Positions 28,054 to 36,916 of a stretch of DNA of 64,000 bases are shown piece by piece. The number at the start of each line of letters is the position of its first letter. The first letter of the stretch is position 1. The notes beneath the pieces are model-generated. The model saw nothing but the letters and a program-made list of their open reading frames with translations, was not told where the DNA came from and did no database searches. Made by a program: the position numbers and the translations under genes. The stretch comes from Ruminococcus sp. GTDB taxonomy: Bacteria; Bacillota; Clostridia; Oscillospirales; Acutalibacteraceae. Where the stretch lies: assembly GCA_017411385.1 (NCBI GenBank), contig JAFQQF010000018.1, positions 29,594 to 93,593 of the forward strand, in the 5' to 3' direction.

Positions 28054-29286
28054 ATGAATAAAAAGACAGAATTCAAAAAAATCGTGCTTGCATATTCAGG
28101 CGGACTTGATACATCTATCATCATCCCTTGGCTCAAGGAAAACTACGGCAACCCCGAAATCATTGCTGTTTCTGGTAATGTAGGACAGGCTGACGAGCTT
28201 GAAGGTCTTGAAGAGAAGGCTATCAAAACAGGTGCTTCCAAGTGCTATGTTGAAAACCTTACAGAGGAGTTCCTCACCGACTATGTTTTCCCCTGTGTGC
28301 AGGCTGGTGCACTTTACGAAAACTACATGCTCGGCACAGCATTTGCTCGCCCCATCATTGCAAAGCGTATTGTTGAAATTGCAGAGGCAGAGGGTGCAGA
28401 TGCTATCTGTCACGGTTGCACAGGTAAGGGCAACGATCAGGTTCGTTTTGAAATGGCTATCAAGGCTTTTGCTCCCGATATGCCTATTATCGCTCCTTGG
28501 CGTGAGTGGGATATCAAATCCCGTGAAGAGGAAATCGACTACGCAGAGGCTCACAACGTTCCTTTGAAGATTAACCGCGAAACCAACTACTCCAAGGATA
28601 AGAACATCTGGCATCTTTCTCACGAAGGTCTTGACCTTGAAGACCCTATGAACGAGCCTACATACAACAAGGAAGGCTTCCTCGAGATGGGTGTTTCTCC
28701 CGAAATGGCTCCCGATAAGCCCACCTATGTTACAATTCACTTTGAGCAGGGTGTTCCCACAGCTGTTGACGGCAAGGAAATGAACGCTACCGAGCTCATC
28801 CTTACTCTCAATAAGCTTGGCGGTGAGAACGGCGTAGGTCTTCTCGATATCGTTGAAAACCGTCTGGTTGGTATGAAGTGCCGCGGTGTTTATGAAACTC
28901 CCGGCGGTGCAATCCTCTACAAGGCTCACAACGTTCTTGAAACAATCTGTCTTGATAAGGAAACAGCACACTACAAGGCACTGGTTGCTCAGAAGCTGGG
29001 TGAGATGGTTTATAACGCTCAGTGGTTCACACCTCTCACAGAAGCAATCCTTGCTTTCGTTAAGAAAACTCAGGAAACCGTTACTGGCGATGTAACCCTC
29101 AAGCTCTACAAGGGCAATATGATTAACGCTGGCGTTAAGTCACCCTTCTCTCTCTACGATCCCGAAATCGCAACCTTCGACGAGGACGACGTTTACGACC
29201 AGTCCGAGGCTACAGGCTTCATCAACCTCTACGGCCTTTCAACCACCGTTTACGCTCGTATGAAGAAAAAGAACGGTCTTAACTGA
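28054..29286 (+). CDS. argG: Argininosuccinate synthase
   Basis: ArgG joins citrulline and aspartate with ATP to form argininosuccinate. The 410-residue product has the PP-loop [16 protein letters not shown] (near residue 12) and the downstream [10 protein letters not shown] and EDPMNEP segments of the family. The frame opens further upstream, but ATG at 28054 follows GCGGAGGT and removes a sequence that overlaps the operator. It is the first gene of argGHCJBDF. Confidence 0.97.
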   Translation: MNKKTEFKKIVLAYSGGLDTSIIIPWLKENYGNPEIIAVSGNVGQADELEGLEEKAIKTGASKCYVENLTEEFLTDYVFPCVQAGALYENYMLGTAFARPIIAKRIVEIAEAEGADAICHGCTGKGNDQVRFEMAIKAFAPDMPIIAPWREWDIKSREEEIDYAEAHNVPLKINRETNYSKDKNIWHLSHEGLDLEDPMNEPTYNKEGFLEMGVSPEMAPDKPTYVTIHFEQGVPTAVDGKEMNATELILTLNKLGGENGVGLLDIVENRLVGMKCRGVYETPGGAILYKAHNVLETICLDKETAHYKALVAQKLGEMVYNAQWFTPLTEAILAFVKKTQETVTGDVTLKLYKGNMINAGVKSPFSLYDPEIATFDEDDVYDQSEATGFINLYGLSTTVYARMKKKNGLN

Positions 29287-29304
29287 TTACTTAAATTTCA
29301 ATAT

Positions 29305-29376
29305 AAGTCAGCTCCTCTTTTGGGGAGCTGACTTGAAACCTTAAACCGAGGAGAAGTCCTCGGTAACATTATTTTT
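29305..29376 (+). terminator. Double hairpin between argG and argH
   Basis: Two perfect hairpins stand in line: an 11-base stem (29305-29315 with 29324-29334, CAGCTCC/GGAGCTG core) and a 7-base stem (29346-29352 with 29357-29363, CCGAGGA/TCCTCGG). The second is followed after seven bases by TTTTTT. They could act as a partial terminator or an RNA processing site within the operon. Confidence 0.6.
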
Positions 29377-29396
29377 TAGGAAAAGCAGGTAACATT

Positions 29397-30773
29397 ATGG
29401 ATAAGATGTGGGCAGGCAGATTTTCAAAACAGCTTGATAAATTAGCGGACGATTTCAACTCCTCTATTCGTTTTGACTGCCGTATGTATAAACAGGATAT
29501 TGAAGGCTCAATAGCACACGCTCTGATGCTTGCTTCAAAGGGCATCATCACAGCTGAGGATTCCTCTCAGATTATTGAAGGACTCACCTCAATTCTCTCG
29601 GATATCGAGTCGGGTGCTCTTCAGTTTGATATGAATGCTGAGGACATTCATATGTTCATCGAGTCCGAGCTTACAAAGCGCATAGGGGATGCAGGCAAGC
29701 GTCTGCACACAGCAAGAAGCCGTAACGATCAGGTTGCTCTTGATATCCGTATGTATCTGCGTGCAGAGAACGAAGAAATTCTTTCAATGCTTAAAACTCT
29801 TATTGAAGCTCTCAGAGATAAAGCACAGGAAAACACAGATGTTATTATGCCCGGCTACACACACCTTCAGCGTGCACAGCCTGTAACCTTTGCTCACCAT
29901 ATCCTTGCTTATGCAATGATGTTTATCCGCGATTACTCTAGAATCAAGGACGCTGTAAAGCGTATGAATGCTTCGCCTATCGGTTCCTGTGCTCTTGCAG
30001 GTACAACCTACAACACAGACCGTAGTTTTGAGGCTCAGCACTTAGGATTTGACACAATCACCCTCAACAGCATTGACGGTGTTTCCGACCGTGATTTCTG
30101 TCTGGAGCTTTTAAGTGCTTACTCAATCCTTATGATGCACTTAAGCCGCTTCTGCGAAGAAATCACTTTGTGGTGCTCATGGGAGTTTAAGTTTATGGAG
30201 CTTGATGACAGCTATTCTACAGGCTCCTCCATTATGCCCCAAAAGAAGAATCCCGATATGGCAGAGCTTATCCGCGGTAAATGCGGACGTGTCTACGGTG
30301 ATTTGGTAGCACTGCTCACAACCTTAAAGGGCTTGCCTCTTGCATACAACAAGGATATGCAGGAGGACAAGGAAGCTATCTTCGATGCAGTTGATACAGT
30401 AAAGCTCTGTATCTCTGTGTTCACGCCCATGATTGCAACCTCAACTGTTCTCAAGGACAATATGTACAAGGCGGCTCAGAAAGGCTTTATCAATGCCACA
30501 GATTTGGCTGACTACCTTGTAAAGAAGGGAATGCCCTTCCGTTCAGCATATAAGCTGGTAGGCGAAACAGTAGCTTACTGTATAGCTAACAACACAGTTT
30601 TAGAGGACTTACCTTTTGAAAAATACAAAGAGCTCTCAGAGCTTTTTGATGAAGACGTATATACCGATATTTCTCTTGAAGCTTGTGTAAACAAGAGAAT
30701 TTCACAGGGTGGCACAGGTCCCAAATCTGTGCAGACTCAGATTGATTTTGTAACGGGGTTTTTGAATGACTAA
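29397..30773 (+). CDS. argH: Argininosuccinate lyase
   Basis: ArgH splits argininosuccinate to arginine and fumarate. The 458-residue protein carries the superfamily signature GSSIMPQKKNPD (about 277-288), the TARSRNDQVALDIRM region around 103-117 and PGYTHLQRAQPVTF near 160. These include the catalytic-serine loop and the conserved His. It overlaps argC by eight bases. Confidence 0.97.
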   Translation: MDKMWAGRFSKQLDKLADDFNSSIRFDCRMYKQDIEGSIAHALMLASKGIITAEDSSQIIEGLTSILSDIESGALQFDMNAEDIHMFIESELTKRIGDAGKRLHTARSRNDQVALDIRMYLRAENEEILSMLKTLIEALRDKAQENTDVIMPGYTHLQRAQPVTFAHHILAYAMMFIRDYSRIKDAVKRMNASPIGSCALAGTTYNTDRSFEAQHLGFDTITLNSIDGVSDRDFCLELLSAYSILMMHLSRFCEEITLWCSWEFKFMELDDSYSTGSSIMPQKKNPDMAELIRGKCGRVYGDLVALLTTLKGLPLAYNKDMQEDKEAIFDAVDTVKLCISVFTPMIATSTVLKDNMYKAAQKGFINATDLADYLVKKGMPFRSAYKLVGETVAYCIANNTVLEDLPFEKYKELSELFDEDVYTDISLEACVNKRISQGGTGPKSVQTQIDFVTGFLND

Positions 30774-31707
30774 AGTATTTATTGACGGAAAAGCAGGCAC
30801 CACAGGCCTTAAAATATTTGACCGACTCTCAGCTCGTGAGGATGTAGAAATCCTCACACTTTCTGAGGAGCTTCGCAAGGACACAGAGGCTCGCCGTGAA
30901 ATGCTTAATAAAGCAGACGTTGCGTTCCTTTGTCTGCCCGATGCGGCGGCTATTGAGGCAGTATCTCTTATTGACAATCCCAATACAGTTGTCATTGATA
31001 CCTCAACTGCTCACCGTACAAATCCCGACTGGGCATACGGTTTTGCAGAGCTTTCACAGGAGCATTTTGATAAAATCAAGTCTTCCAAGCGTATAGCTGT
31101 TCCCGGCTGTCACGCCTCAGGCTTTATCGCTCTTGTCTATCCTCTTGTAAAGAACGGGATTATCTCCGAGAATGTACTTCTTTCCTGCTTCTCGCTTACA
31201 GGCTATAGCGGCGGCGGCAAACAGATGATTGCCGATTACGAGGATGATGACAGAAGCTTTGAGCTTTCTTCACCTCGTCAGTATGCAACACCGCAGAAGC
31301 ACAAGCACATCCCCGAAATGACCAAGGTAACAGGTGTTAAGAATGCTCCTGTTTTCTGCCCTGTTGTAGGTGATTTCTACAGCGGAATGCAGGTGACTGT
31401 TCCTCTTCATAAATCTCAGCTTGGCGATGGCTTCACTATTGAAAGCATTAAAGATATTTATGCTCAGATGTATAACGACTCTGTGGTAAGCTATGTAGAA
31501 AAAATGGACGAAACAGGCTTTGTTTCTTCAAACGCTTTCACAGGCTTTGATAATATGCAGGTGACCGTGGAAGGTAACGAAGACAGAATTCTTCTCATTG
31601 CAAGATACGACAACTTAGGCAAAGGTGCCTCCGGTGCTGCAGTTGAGTGTATGAACATTGCTCTGGGACTTTCAAAAACCACCTCACTCTCAATTAAGGA
31701 AGTGTAA
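30766..31707 (+). CDS. argC: N-acetyl-gamma-glutamyl-phosphate reductase, short type
   Basis: ArgC reduces N-acetylglutamyl phosphate to the semialdehyde with NADPH. The 313-residue product is the shorter (type 2) form: the Rossmann start TKVFIDGKAGTTGLKIFDRL and the catalytic Cys in IAVPGCHASGFIALVYPL (about 117) are clear. Its ATG lies within the last codons of argH, so translation is coupled. Confidence 0.94.
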   Translation: MTKVFIDGKAGTTGLKIFDRLSAREDVEILTLSEELRKDTEARREMLNKADVAFLCLPDAAAIEAVSLIDNPNTVVIDTSTAHRTNPDWAYGFAELSQEHFDKIKSSKRIAVPGCHASGFIALVYPLVKNGIISENVLLSCFSLTGYSGGGKQMIADYEDDDRSFELSSPRQYATPQKHKHIPEMTKVTGVKNAPVFCPVVGDFYSGMQVTVPLHKSQLGDGFTIESIKDIYAQMYNDSVVSYVEKMDETGFVSSNAFTGFDNMQVTVEGNEDRILLIARYDNLGKGASGAAVECMNIALGLSKTTSLSIKEV

Positions 31708-31710
31708 AAT

Positions 31711-32922
31711 ATGAAAATAATCGAAGGCGGTATTTGTGCCGCACAGGGGTTCAAAGCCAACGGTATCCATTGCGGAATCCGTAAGAATAAATCAAAACGC
31801 GACCTTTCACTCATTTATAGTGACGTAAAGTGCTCTGCCGCGGCAGTGTATACAACAAACCTTGTCAAAGGTGCCCCCATTGCTGTTACAAAGCAGAATA
31901 TAGCTGACGGCTATGCTCAGGCTGTAATCTGTAACTCAGGCAACGCTAACACCTGCAATGCAAACGGTGTTGAAATTGCACAGCAGATGTGTGAGCTTGT
32001 AGCAGAAAAGCTTTCAGTTTCCGCTTCTGACGTTGTTGTTGCATCCACAGGTGTTATCGGCGAAATTCTGGATATAACTCCCATCCGCGAGGGCATTCCT
32101 GCACTTGTAGAGGGCTTGGGAGATAACTCCGAGTATGCCGCAGAGGGCATTATGACTACCGACACAGTCAAAAAGGAAATTGCTGTTTCCTTTGAGATTG
32201 ACGGCAAGGAGTGCCGTATGGGCGGTATTGCTAAGGGCTCGGGTATGATTCACCCAAATATGGCTACAATGCTTGTTTTCATCACGACTGACTGTGCCGT
32301 TGCTCCCGAAATGCTTCAGAAGGCACTCTCAAGTGATATTCAGGATACCTTCAATATGACCTCTGTTGACGGTGATACCTCCACCAACGATATGGTTACA
32401 ATTCTTGCAAACGGTAAAGCAGGCAACACCATCATCGACAAAGACGACGATAACTTCAAAGCCTTTATGAAAGCTCTCAATACAGTAACCGTTTACCTCT
32501 GCCGCAATATTGCCGCAGACGGCGAAGGTGCCACAAAGCTCGTTGAGTGTAGGGTAGAGGGAGCAACAAGCAAGGAGCAGGCTAAGATTGCCGCAAAGTC
32601 TGTAATCTGTTCCTCACTTGTAAAGGCGGCTATGTTCGGCTCCGATGCCAACTGGGGCAGAGTTCTCTGTGCTCTCGGTTATGGTGTCAAGGACTTAGAC
32701 CCCACAAAGGTAGATGTTTCCTTCAAATCCGCTAAGGGCGAGATTCCCGTATGCGTAAACGGAGCTGGTGTTCCTTTCTCTGAGGAAATTGCTAAGGAAA
32801 TCCTCCTTGAAAAAGAAATTGAAATTCTTGTTTCTCTGGGTGACGGTGAGTATTCTGCAACCGCTTGGGGTTGTGACCTTACCTACGATTATGTTCGTAT
32901 CAACGGTGACTACCGTACCTGA
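31711..32922 (+). CDS. argJ: Bifunctional glutamate N-acetyltransferase / N-acetylglutamate synthase
   Basis: ArgJ recycles the acetyl group from N-acetylornithine to glutamate and may also use acetyl-CoA. The 403-residue precursor has the autocleavage region KGSGMIHPNMATMLVF, in which the bond before Thr is cut to give alpha and beta chains. It also has the SDANWGRVLCALGYG segment. No argA or argE gene is present, which fits the cyclic pathway. It starts three bases after argC. Confidence 0.96.
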   Translation: MKIIEGGICAAQGFKANGIHCGIRKNKSKRDLSLIYSDVKCSAAAVYTTNLVKGAPIAVTKQNIADGYAQAVICNSGNANTCNANGVEIAQQMCELVAEKLSVSASDVVVASTGVIGEILDITPIREGIPALVEGLGDNSEYAAEGIMTTDTVKKEIAVSFEIDGKECRMGGIAKGSGMIHPNMATMLVFITTDCAVAPEMLQKALSSDIQDTFNMTSVDGDTSTNDMVTILANGKAGNTIIDKDDDNFKAFMKALNTVTVYLCRNIAADGEGATKLVECRVEGATSKEQAKIAAKSVICSSLVKAAMFGSDANWGRVLCALGYGVKDLDPTKVDVSFKSAKGEIPVCVNGAGVPFSEEIAKEILLEKEIEILVSLGDGEYSATAWGCDLTYDYVRINGDYRT

Positions 32923-32950
32923 TAAATTTATTAGTTAAAGGATAATCAAA

Positions 32951-33829
32951 ATGTCTTTAGATATTACAAACGCACAGCGTGCCGAAGTTCTCGTTCAGGC
33001 ACTGCCTTATATTCAGAAATACAACGGTAAGGTTGTCGTAGTCAAATACGGCGGCAACGCTATGGTAAGCGAAGAGCTCAAGCAGGAGGTTATGCAGGAT
33101 ATTGTCCTTCTGTGGCTTATCGGTGTCAAGGTCGTGCTTGTTCATGGCGGCGGCCCCGAAATTACCGATACCTTAAAGCAGGTAGGCAAGGAAACCGAGT
33201 TTGTTGACGGACTTCGAGTTACCGATAAAGAAACCGTTGACATAGTCCAGATGGTGCTTGCAGGCAAAATTAATAAGAGCCTTGTTAACCTTATCAACAC
33301 AAAGGGCGGTAAGGCAATGGGTATCTCAGGTATTGACGGCGGTATGATTAAAGCTAAGATAAAAGACGAACGTCTTGGCTTTGTAGGCAAGATTACCGAG
33401 GTTAACGTTAAGCCTATCCTTGACTTGCTTGATAACGGCTACATCCCAATCGTTTCCACAGTTGCCTGTGACGACGAGGGCAACACATATAACATCAATG
33501 CAGACTCTGCCGCTGCTCAGATTGCAGGAGCACTCAAGGCTGAGCGTCTTATTACAATGACTGACATCGCAGGAATTCTCCGCGATAAAGACGACCCCAC
33601 AACTCTCATTCCTGCCATTGATACCAAGTCCGCCGTTGCGCTTTTCCGCGACGGTACTATCTCAGGCGGTATGATTCCCAAGGTTGAGTGCTGTCTTGAG
33701 GCTATTGCAAGAGGCGTTAAGCGAGTAATTATTATGGACGGCAGAGTTCATCATTCACTTCTCATTGAAACACTCACCGATGAAGGTGCAGGCACAATGG
33801 TTGCGGAGGATTTTTCTGATGAGCATTAA
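32951..33829 (+). CDS. argB: Acetylglutamate kinase
   Basis: ArgB phosphorylates N-acetylglutamate and in the cyclic pathway is often the arginine-inhibited step. The 292-residue product has the N-terminal helix (NAQRAEVLVQALPYIQKYNGK) found in arginine-sensitive hexameric forms, KYGGNAM, VLVHGGGPEI and the INADSAAAQIAGAL segment. Feedback inhibition is therefore inferred. It overlaps argD. Confidence 0.96.
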   Translation: MSLDITNAQRAEVLVQALPYIQKYNGKVVVVKYGGNAMVSEELKQEVMQDIVLLWLIGVKVVLVHGGGPEITDTLKQVGKETEFVDGLRVTDKETVDIVQMVLAGKINKSLVNLINTKGGKAMGISGIDGGMIKAKIKDERLGFVGKITEVNVKPILDLLDNGYIPIVSTVACDDEGNTYNINADSAAAQIAGALKAERLITMTDIAGILRDKDDPTTLIPAIDTKSAVALFRDGTISGGMIPKVECCLEAIARGVKRVIIMDGRVHHSLLIETLTDEGAGTMVAEDFSDEH

Positions 33830-34988
33830 GGATTTAGATAACGAGTATATAGCCCATACCTATGGCAGATTTCCCGTAACACTTATTAAAGGCAAAGGCT
33901 CTGTTGCCATTGCAGACGATGGCACGGAGTACATAGATATGGCAACAGGTATTGCAGTAAATACCTTTGGCTTTTGTGACGATATGTGGATTAGTGCTGT
34001 AGCAGAACAGCTTATGGAGCTTCAGCATACCTCAAATCTTTACTACACAGGTCCCTGTGCACGTCTTGCACAGCTTCTATGTGAAAAAACAGGTATGAGC
34101 AAGGTTTTCTTTTCAAACTCAGGTGCCGAGGCTAACGAGTGTGCAATCAAGGTTGCACGTAAGTATGCGGCAGATAAATACGGCAAAGAGAGAAACAAAA
34201 TCTTAACTCTCAAAAACAGCTTCCACGGCAGAACAATCACAACTCTTTCTGCTACAGGTCAGGATGTTTTCCACAACGACTTCCTGCCCTTGACAGAAGG
34301 CTTCGATTACGTAGAAGCAAACAACATTTCTGACCTTGAAGATAAGGTAAAGAGCGGTAACATCGCCGCCATTATGTTCGAGCTTGTGCAGGGTGAGGGA
34401 GGAGTAATGCCTCTTACTCCCGAGTTTGTTGAAAGAATATTTGAGCTGAGCGCTGAGTATGATATTATCACAATCGCTGACGAGGTTCAGACAGGCAACG
34501 GCAGAACAGGTGAGCTTTACGCATATATGAACTATGGCGTCACACCCGATATTTTCTCCACAGCAAAAGGCTTGGGCGGAGGACTTCCCTTGGGTGCAAC
34601 AGTTCTTTCCCAGAAGGTTCAGGATGTACTTAAAGCCGGCGACCACGGCTCAACCTTTGGCGGTAATCCTGTCTGCTGTGCAGGTGCAATCAGCATCCTC
34701 AATCGTATTGACGACGAGCTTCTCGCTGAGGTTAAAGCAAAGTCCGAGTACATTATCTCTGAGCTTTCAGCTTGTGAAGGTGTCAAAGCTGTCGACGGTA
34801 TGGGACTTATGCTTGGTATTACAACAGAGCGCCCTGTTGATGAGATTGTCAAGGAGTGTATGGAAAAAGGACTCCTTGTAATCAAAGCAAAGCAGAAGTT
34901 AAGACTTCTTCCTGCTCTTAACATTGAGTGGGATGCCCTAAAGGAAGCAGTTGAAATTATAAAAACCGTATGTAAAACGGAGGTTTAA
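33819..34988 (+). CDS. argD: Acetylornithine aminotransferase
   Basis: ArgD transfers an amino group from glutamate to N-acetylglutamate semialdehyde using PLP. The 389-residue class III aminotransferase shows [33 protein letters not shown] and the PLP-lysine segment [15 protein letters not shown]. The frame opens earlier inside argB, but ATG at 33819, after GCGGAGGA and overlapping the last argB codons, gives the normal N-terminus. Confidence 0.95.
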   Translation: MSIKDLDNEYIAHTYGRFPVTLIKGKGSVAIADDGTEYIDMATGIAVNTFGFCDDMWISAVAEQLMELQHTSNLYYTGPCARLAQLLCEKTGMSKVFFSNSGAEANECAIKVARKYAADKYGKERNKILTLKNSFHGRTITTLSATGQDVFHNDFLPLTEGFDYVEANNISDLEDKVKSGNIAAIMFELVQGEGGVMPLTPEFVERIFELSAEYDIITIADEVQTGNGRTGELYAYMNYGVTPDIFSTAKGLGGGLPLGATVLSQKVQDVLKAGDHGSTFGGNPVCCAGAISILNRIDDELLAEVKAKSEYIISELSACEGVKAVDGMGLMLGITTERPVDEIVKECMEKGLLVIKAKQKLRLLPALNIEWDALKEAVEIIKTVCKTEV

Positions 34989-34989
34989 T

Positions 34990-35997
34990 ATGGAAAAATT
35001 ATATGCAGATTTCAAGGGCAGAAGCTTTCTGAAGCTCCTTGATTACACCCCCGAAGAAATAGAAAAGCTCATTAACCTTGCCGAGCTTCTGAAAACTCAG
35101 AAGAAAGCAGGAATTCCTCACAAAATCTGTGACGGAAAGCACATTGCACTTGTGTTTGAAAAAACAAGCACACGTACCCGCTGTGCATTCGAGGTAGCCG
35201 CTCACGACCTCGGTATGAGCACAACCTATCTTGACCCCGATGCATCTCAGATTGGCAAAAAGGAAAGCATCGCTGATACCGCCCGTGTTCTCGGCAGAAT
35301 GTACGATTGCATCGAGTACCGCGGTTTCGGACAGGAGATTGTAGAGGAGCTTTCCAACAAAGCAGGTGTACCCGTATACAACGGTCTTACCAACGAGTTT
35401 CACCCCACACAGATTCTCGCTGATTTCCTCACAATCAAAGAGCATTTCGGCACACTCAAGGGTATCAACTTCGTATATATGGGCGATGCCCGTTACAATA
35501 TGGGCAATTCCCTTATGGTTGGCTGTGCAAAGATGGGTATGAATTTTACCGCTTGTGCACCCGAAAAATACTTCCCCGAAAGCGACCTTGTAGAGAAGTG
35601 TCAGGAAATCGCCAAGGAAACAGGCGCAACCCTTAACTTCGAAACTGACCCCAAAAAGGCAGTCGCAAACGCTCACGTAATCTATACCGACGTATGGGTT
35701 TCAATGGGTGAGCCTGCAGAGGTTTGGGCAGAGCGTATAAACGACCTGCTTCCTTATCAGGTGAACTCCGAGCTTATGGCAAATGCCCGCGAGGATGCAG
35801 TATTTATGCATTGTCTGCCTGCATTCCACGACCTTAACACAGGTGTGGGCAAGCAGGTAGGTATGCAGTTTGGTCTTACTGCTCTGGAGGTTACAGACGA
35901 AGTGTTCGAGTCTGAGCAGTCCATCGTGTTTGACGAGGCAGAAAACCGTATGCACACAATCAAAGCAGTAATCGCCGCCACAGTAGGCAACTTTTGA
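34990..35997 (+). CDS. argF: Ornithine carbamoyltransferase
   Basis: ArgF makes citrulline from ornithine and carbamoyl phosphate. The 335-residue product has the carbamoyl-phosphate motif STRTR (in [14 protein letters not shown]), the [13 protein letters not shown] region and the ornithine-site HCLPAFHD. It starts one base after the argD stop and is the last gene of the operon. A strong terminator follows. Confidence 0.97.
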   Translation: MEKLYADFKGRSFLKLLDYTPEEIEKLINLAELLKTQKKAGIPHKICDGKHIALVFEKTSTRTRCAFEVAAHDLGMSTTYLDPDASQIGKKESIADTARVLGRMYDCIEYRGFGQEIVEELSNKAGVPVYNGLTNEFHPTQILADFLTIKEHFGTLKGINFVYMGDARYNMGNSLMVGCAKMGMNFTACAPEKYFPESDLVEKCQEIAKETGATLNFETDPKKAVANAHVIYTDVWVSMGEPAEVWAERINDLLPYQVNSELMANAREDAVFMHCLPAFHDLNTGVGKQVGMQFGLTALEVTDEVFESEQSIVFDEAENRMHTIKAVIAATVGNF

Positions 35998-36020
35998 TTA
36001 TAAAGCAAATATAAAAACTA

Positions 36021-36060
36021 AACGTCAGTACGAACTGCACAGTTCCGTACTGACGTTTTT
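36021..36060 (+). terminator. Terminator of the arginine operon
   Basis: A perfect 12-base stem AACGTCAGTACG/CGTACTGACGTT (36021-36032 with 36046-36057) with a further inner pairing AACT/AGTT is followed by TTTTTG. Confidence 0.92.
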
Positions 36061-36149
36061 GTTTGTTGTTTTTGCTTAGTTATAATATATAAATCGGTGT
36101 GCTGATTATTGTAAGAAACAACAAAAATTAGCAAAACAATGCTTATTTA

Positions 36150-36178
36150 TTGACGTGGATTTTATGGTATGATATAAT
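36150..36178 (+). promoter_or_regulatory. Promoter of the dockerin/subtilase unit
   Basis: TTGACG (36150-36155) and TATAAT (36173-36178) are 17 bases apart. Transcription would begin near 36185, giving a leader of about 100 bases before the dockerin gene. Confidence 0.75.
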
Positions 36179-36286
36179 TACAATAGACAAAACAATTGAT
36201 GTTGATAATATATAAACTAAGGTGTGATTCCGATGTGGTATGCAACATAAATTATATTACATTATAATAGATTCGGAGGTAATATT

Positions 36287-36898
36287 ATGAGATTTATTAA
36301 ATTAATCAGTCTTGTTGTGGCTTTTATCTTAGCTTTAGGCTGTGTTACTGTTGGCGCAGAAAGCTTTTCTGTGCCCGAAGTACTCCTTTTCGGCGACGTG
36401 GATATGGACGGGGTTGTAACCGTCAAGGATGCCACCGCTATCCAAAAGGGAATAGCAGAGCTTACTTATCTTACAAGCGTTCAGAGATTTCTCTGTGACC
36501 CTGACAAGACAGGTGTTTCCATCAAGAACGCAACCGGTATTCAGAAGTGCGTTGCAGATTTAGATTGTGAACTGTGTTTTGGCGAAGAATTAGCTATGGA
36601 TTTTTACGATAAATTTTCTTGTGAAGTTAATATCGGTTCTACTAAATATTATACTGACGCTATTGTTGTTGTTGCAAAACCGGGATTAGAATTAATGTTA
36701 GAAGATTTTCCGGAGTTCGACTTTACTTCTATTGAAAGAATTGGTGGATTGTCAGATGTAACAAAACCCGCTCAGTATTTACTTTATTTAGAGAACCCCA
36801 GTTATGATAACGTTTATCAGGCCATTAAGACTCTTGACTATAGAGCAAATATAGATTTAGAAAGAGTTTTTGTTAATAGCTATACACTTCCAAATTAA
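36287..36898 (+). CDS. Secreted dockerin protein with a subtilisin-propeptide-like domain
   Basis: This is a 203-residue secreted protein. It has a signal peptide at 1-24, and a dockerin pair at about 36-93 with a good first calcium loop (DVDMDGVVTVKD) and a weaker second (DPDKTGVSIKN), each followed by an Ile-Gln-Lys helix. A C-terminal domain runs from about 122 to 203. That domain aligns by eye with residues 57-168 of the next protein, the prodomain of a subtilisin: both have DxIVVV, a central Phe-rich stretch, LLxL, then NVxxxIKTL and a Pro/Phe-Asn-Tyr end. Subtilisin propeptides fold and inhibit their enzymes, so an inhibitor is possible. DNA becomes AT-richer from about 36590. The ribosome binding site is CGGAGGT. 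Confidence 0.7.
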   Translation: MRFIKLISLVVAFILALGCVTVGAESFSVPEVLLFGDVDMDGVVTVKDATAIQKGIAELTYLTSVQRFLCDPDKTGVSIKNATGIQKCVADLDCELCFGEELAMDFYDKFSCEVNIGSTKYYTDAIVVVAKPGLELMLEDFPEFDFTSIERIGGLSDVTKPAQYLLYLENPSYDNVYQAIKTLDYRANIDLERVFVNSYTLPN

Positions 36899-36916
36899 TA
36901 GAAGGTGGTTGATTTT

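Noticed and set aside
28096-28971. Long (291-residue) minus-strand reading frame within argG
   Set aside because: It is Cys/Val-rich nonsense antisense to a strongly conserved enzyme. Codon bias of argG explains the lack of stops.
34999-35676. 225-residue minus-strand frame within argF
   Set aside because: It is antisense to a certain gene, and has no ribosome binding site or recognisable domain.
36263-36268. TATAAT box just before the small dockerin gene
   Set aside because: It is six bases from the ribosome binding site, so a transcript from it would lack that site. The upstream TTGACG/TATAAT pair at 36150-36178 fits better.
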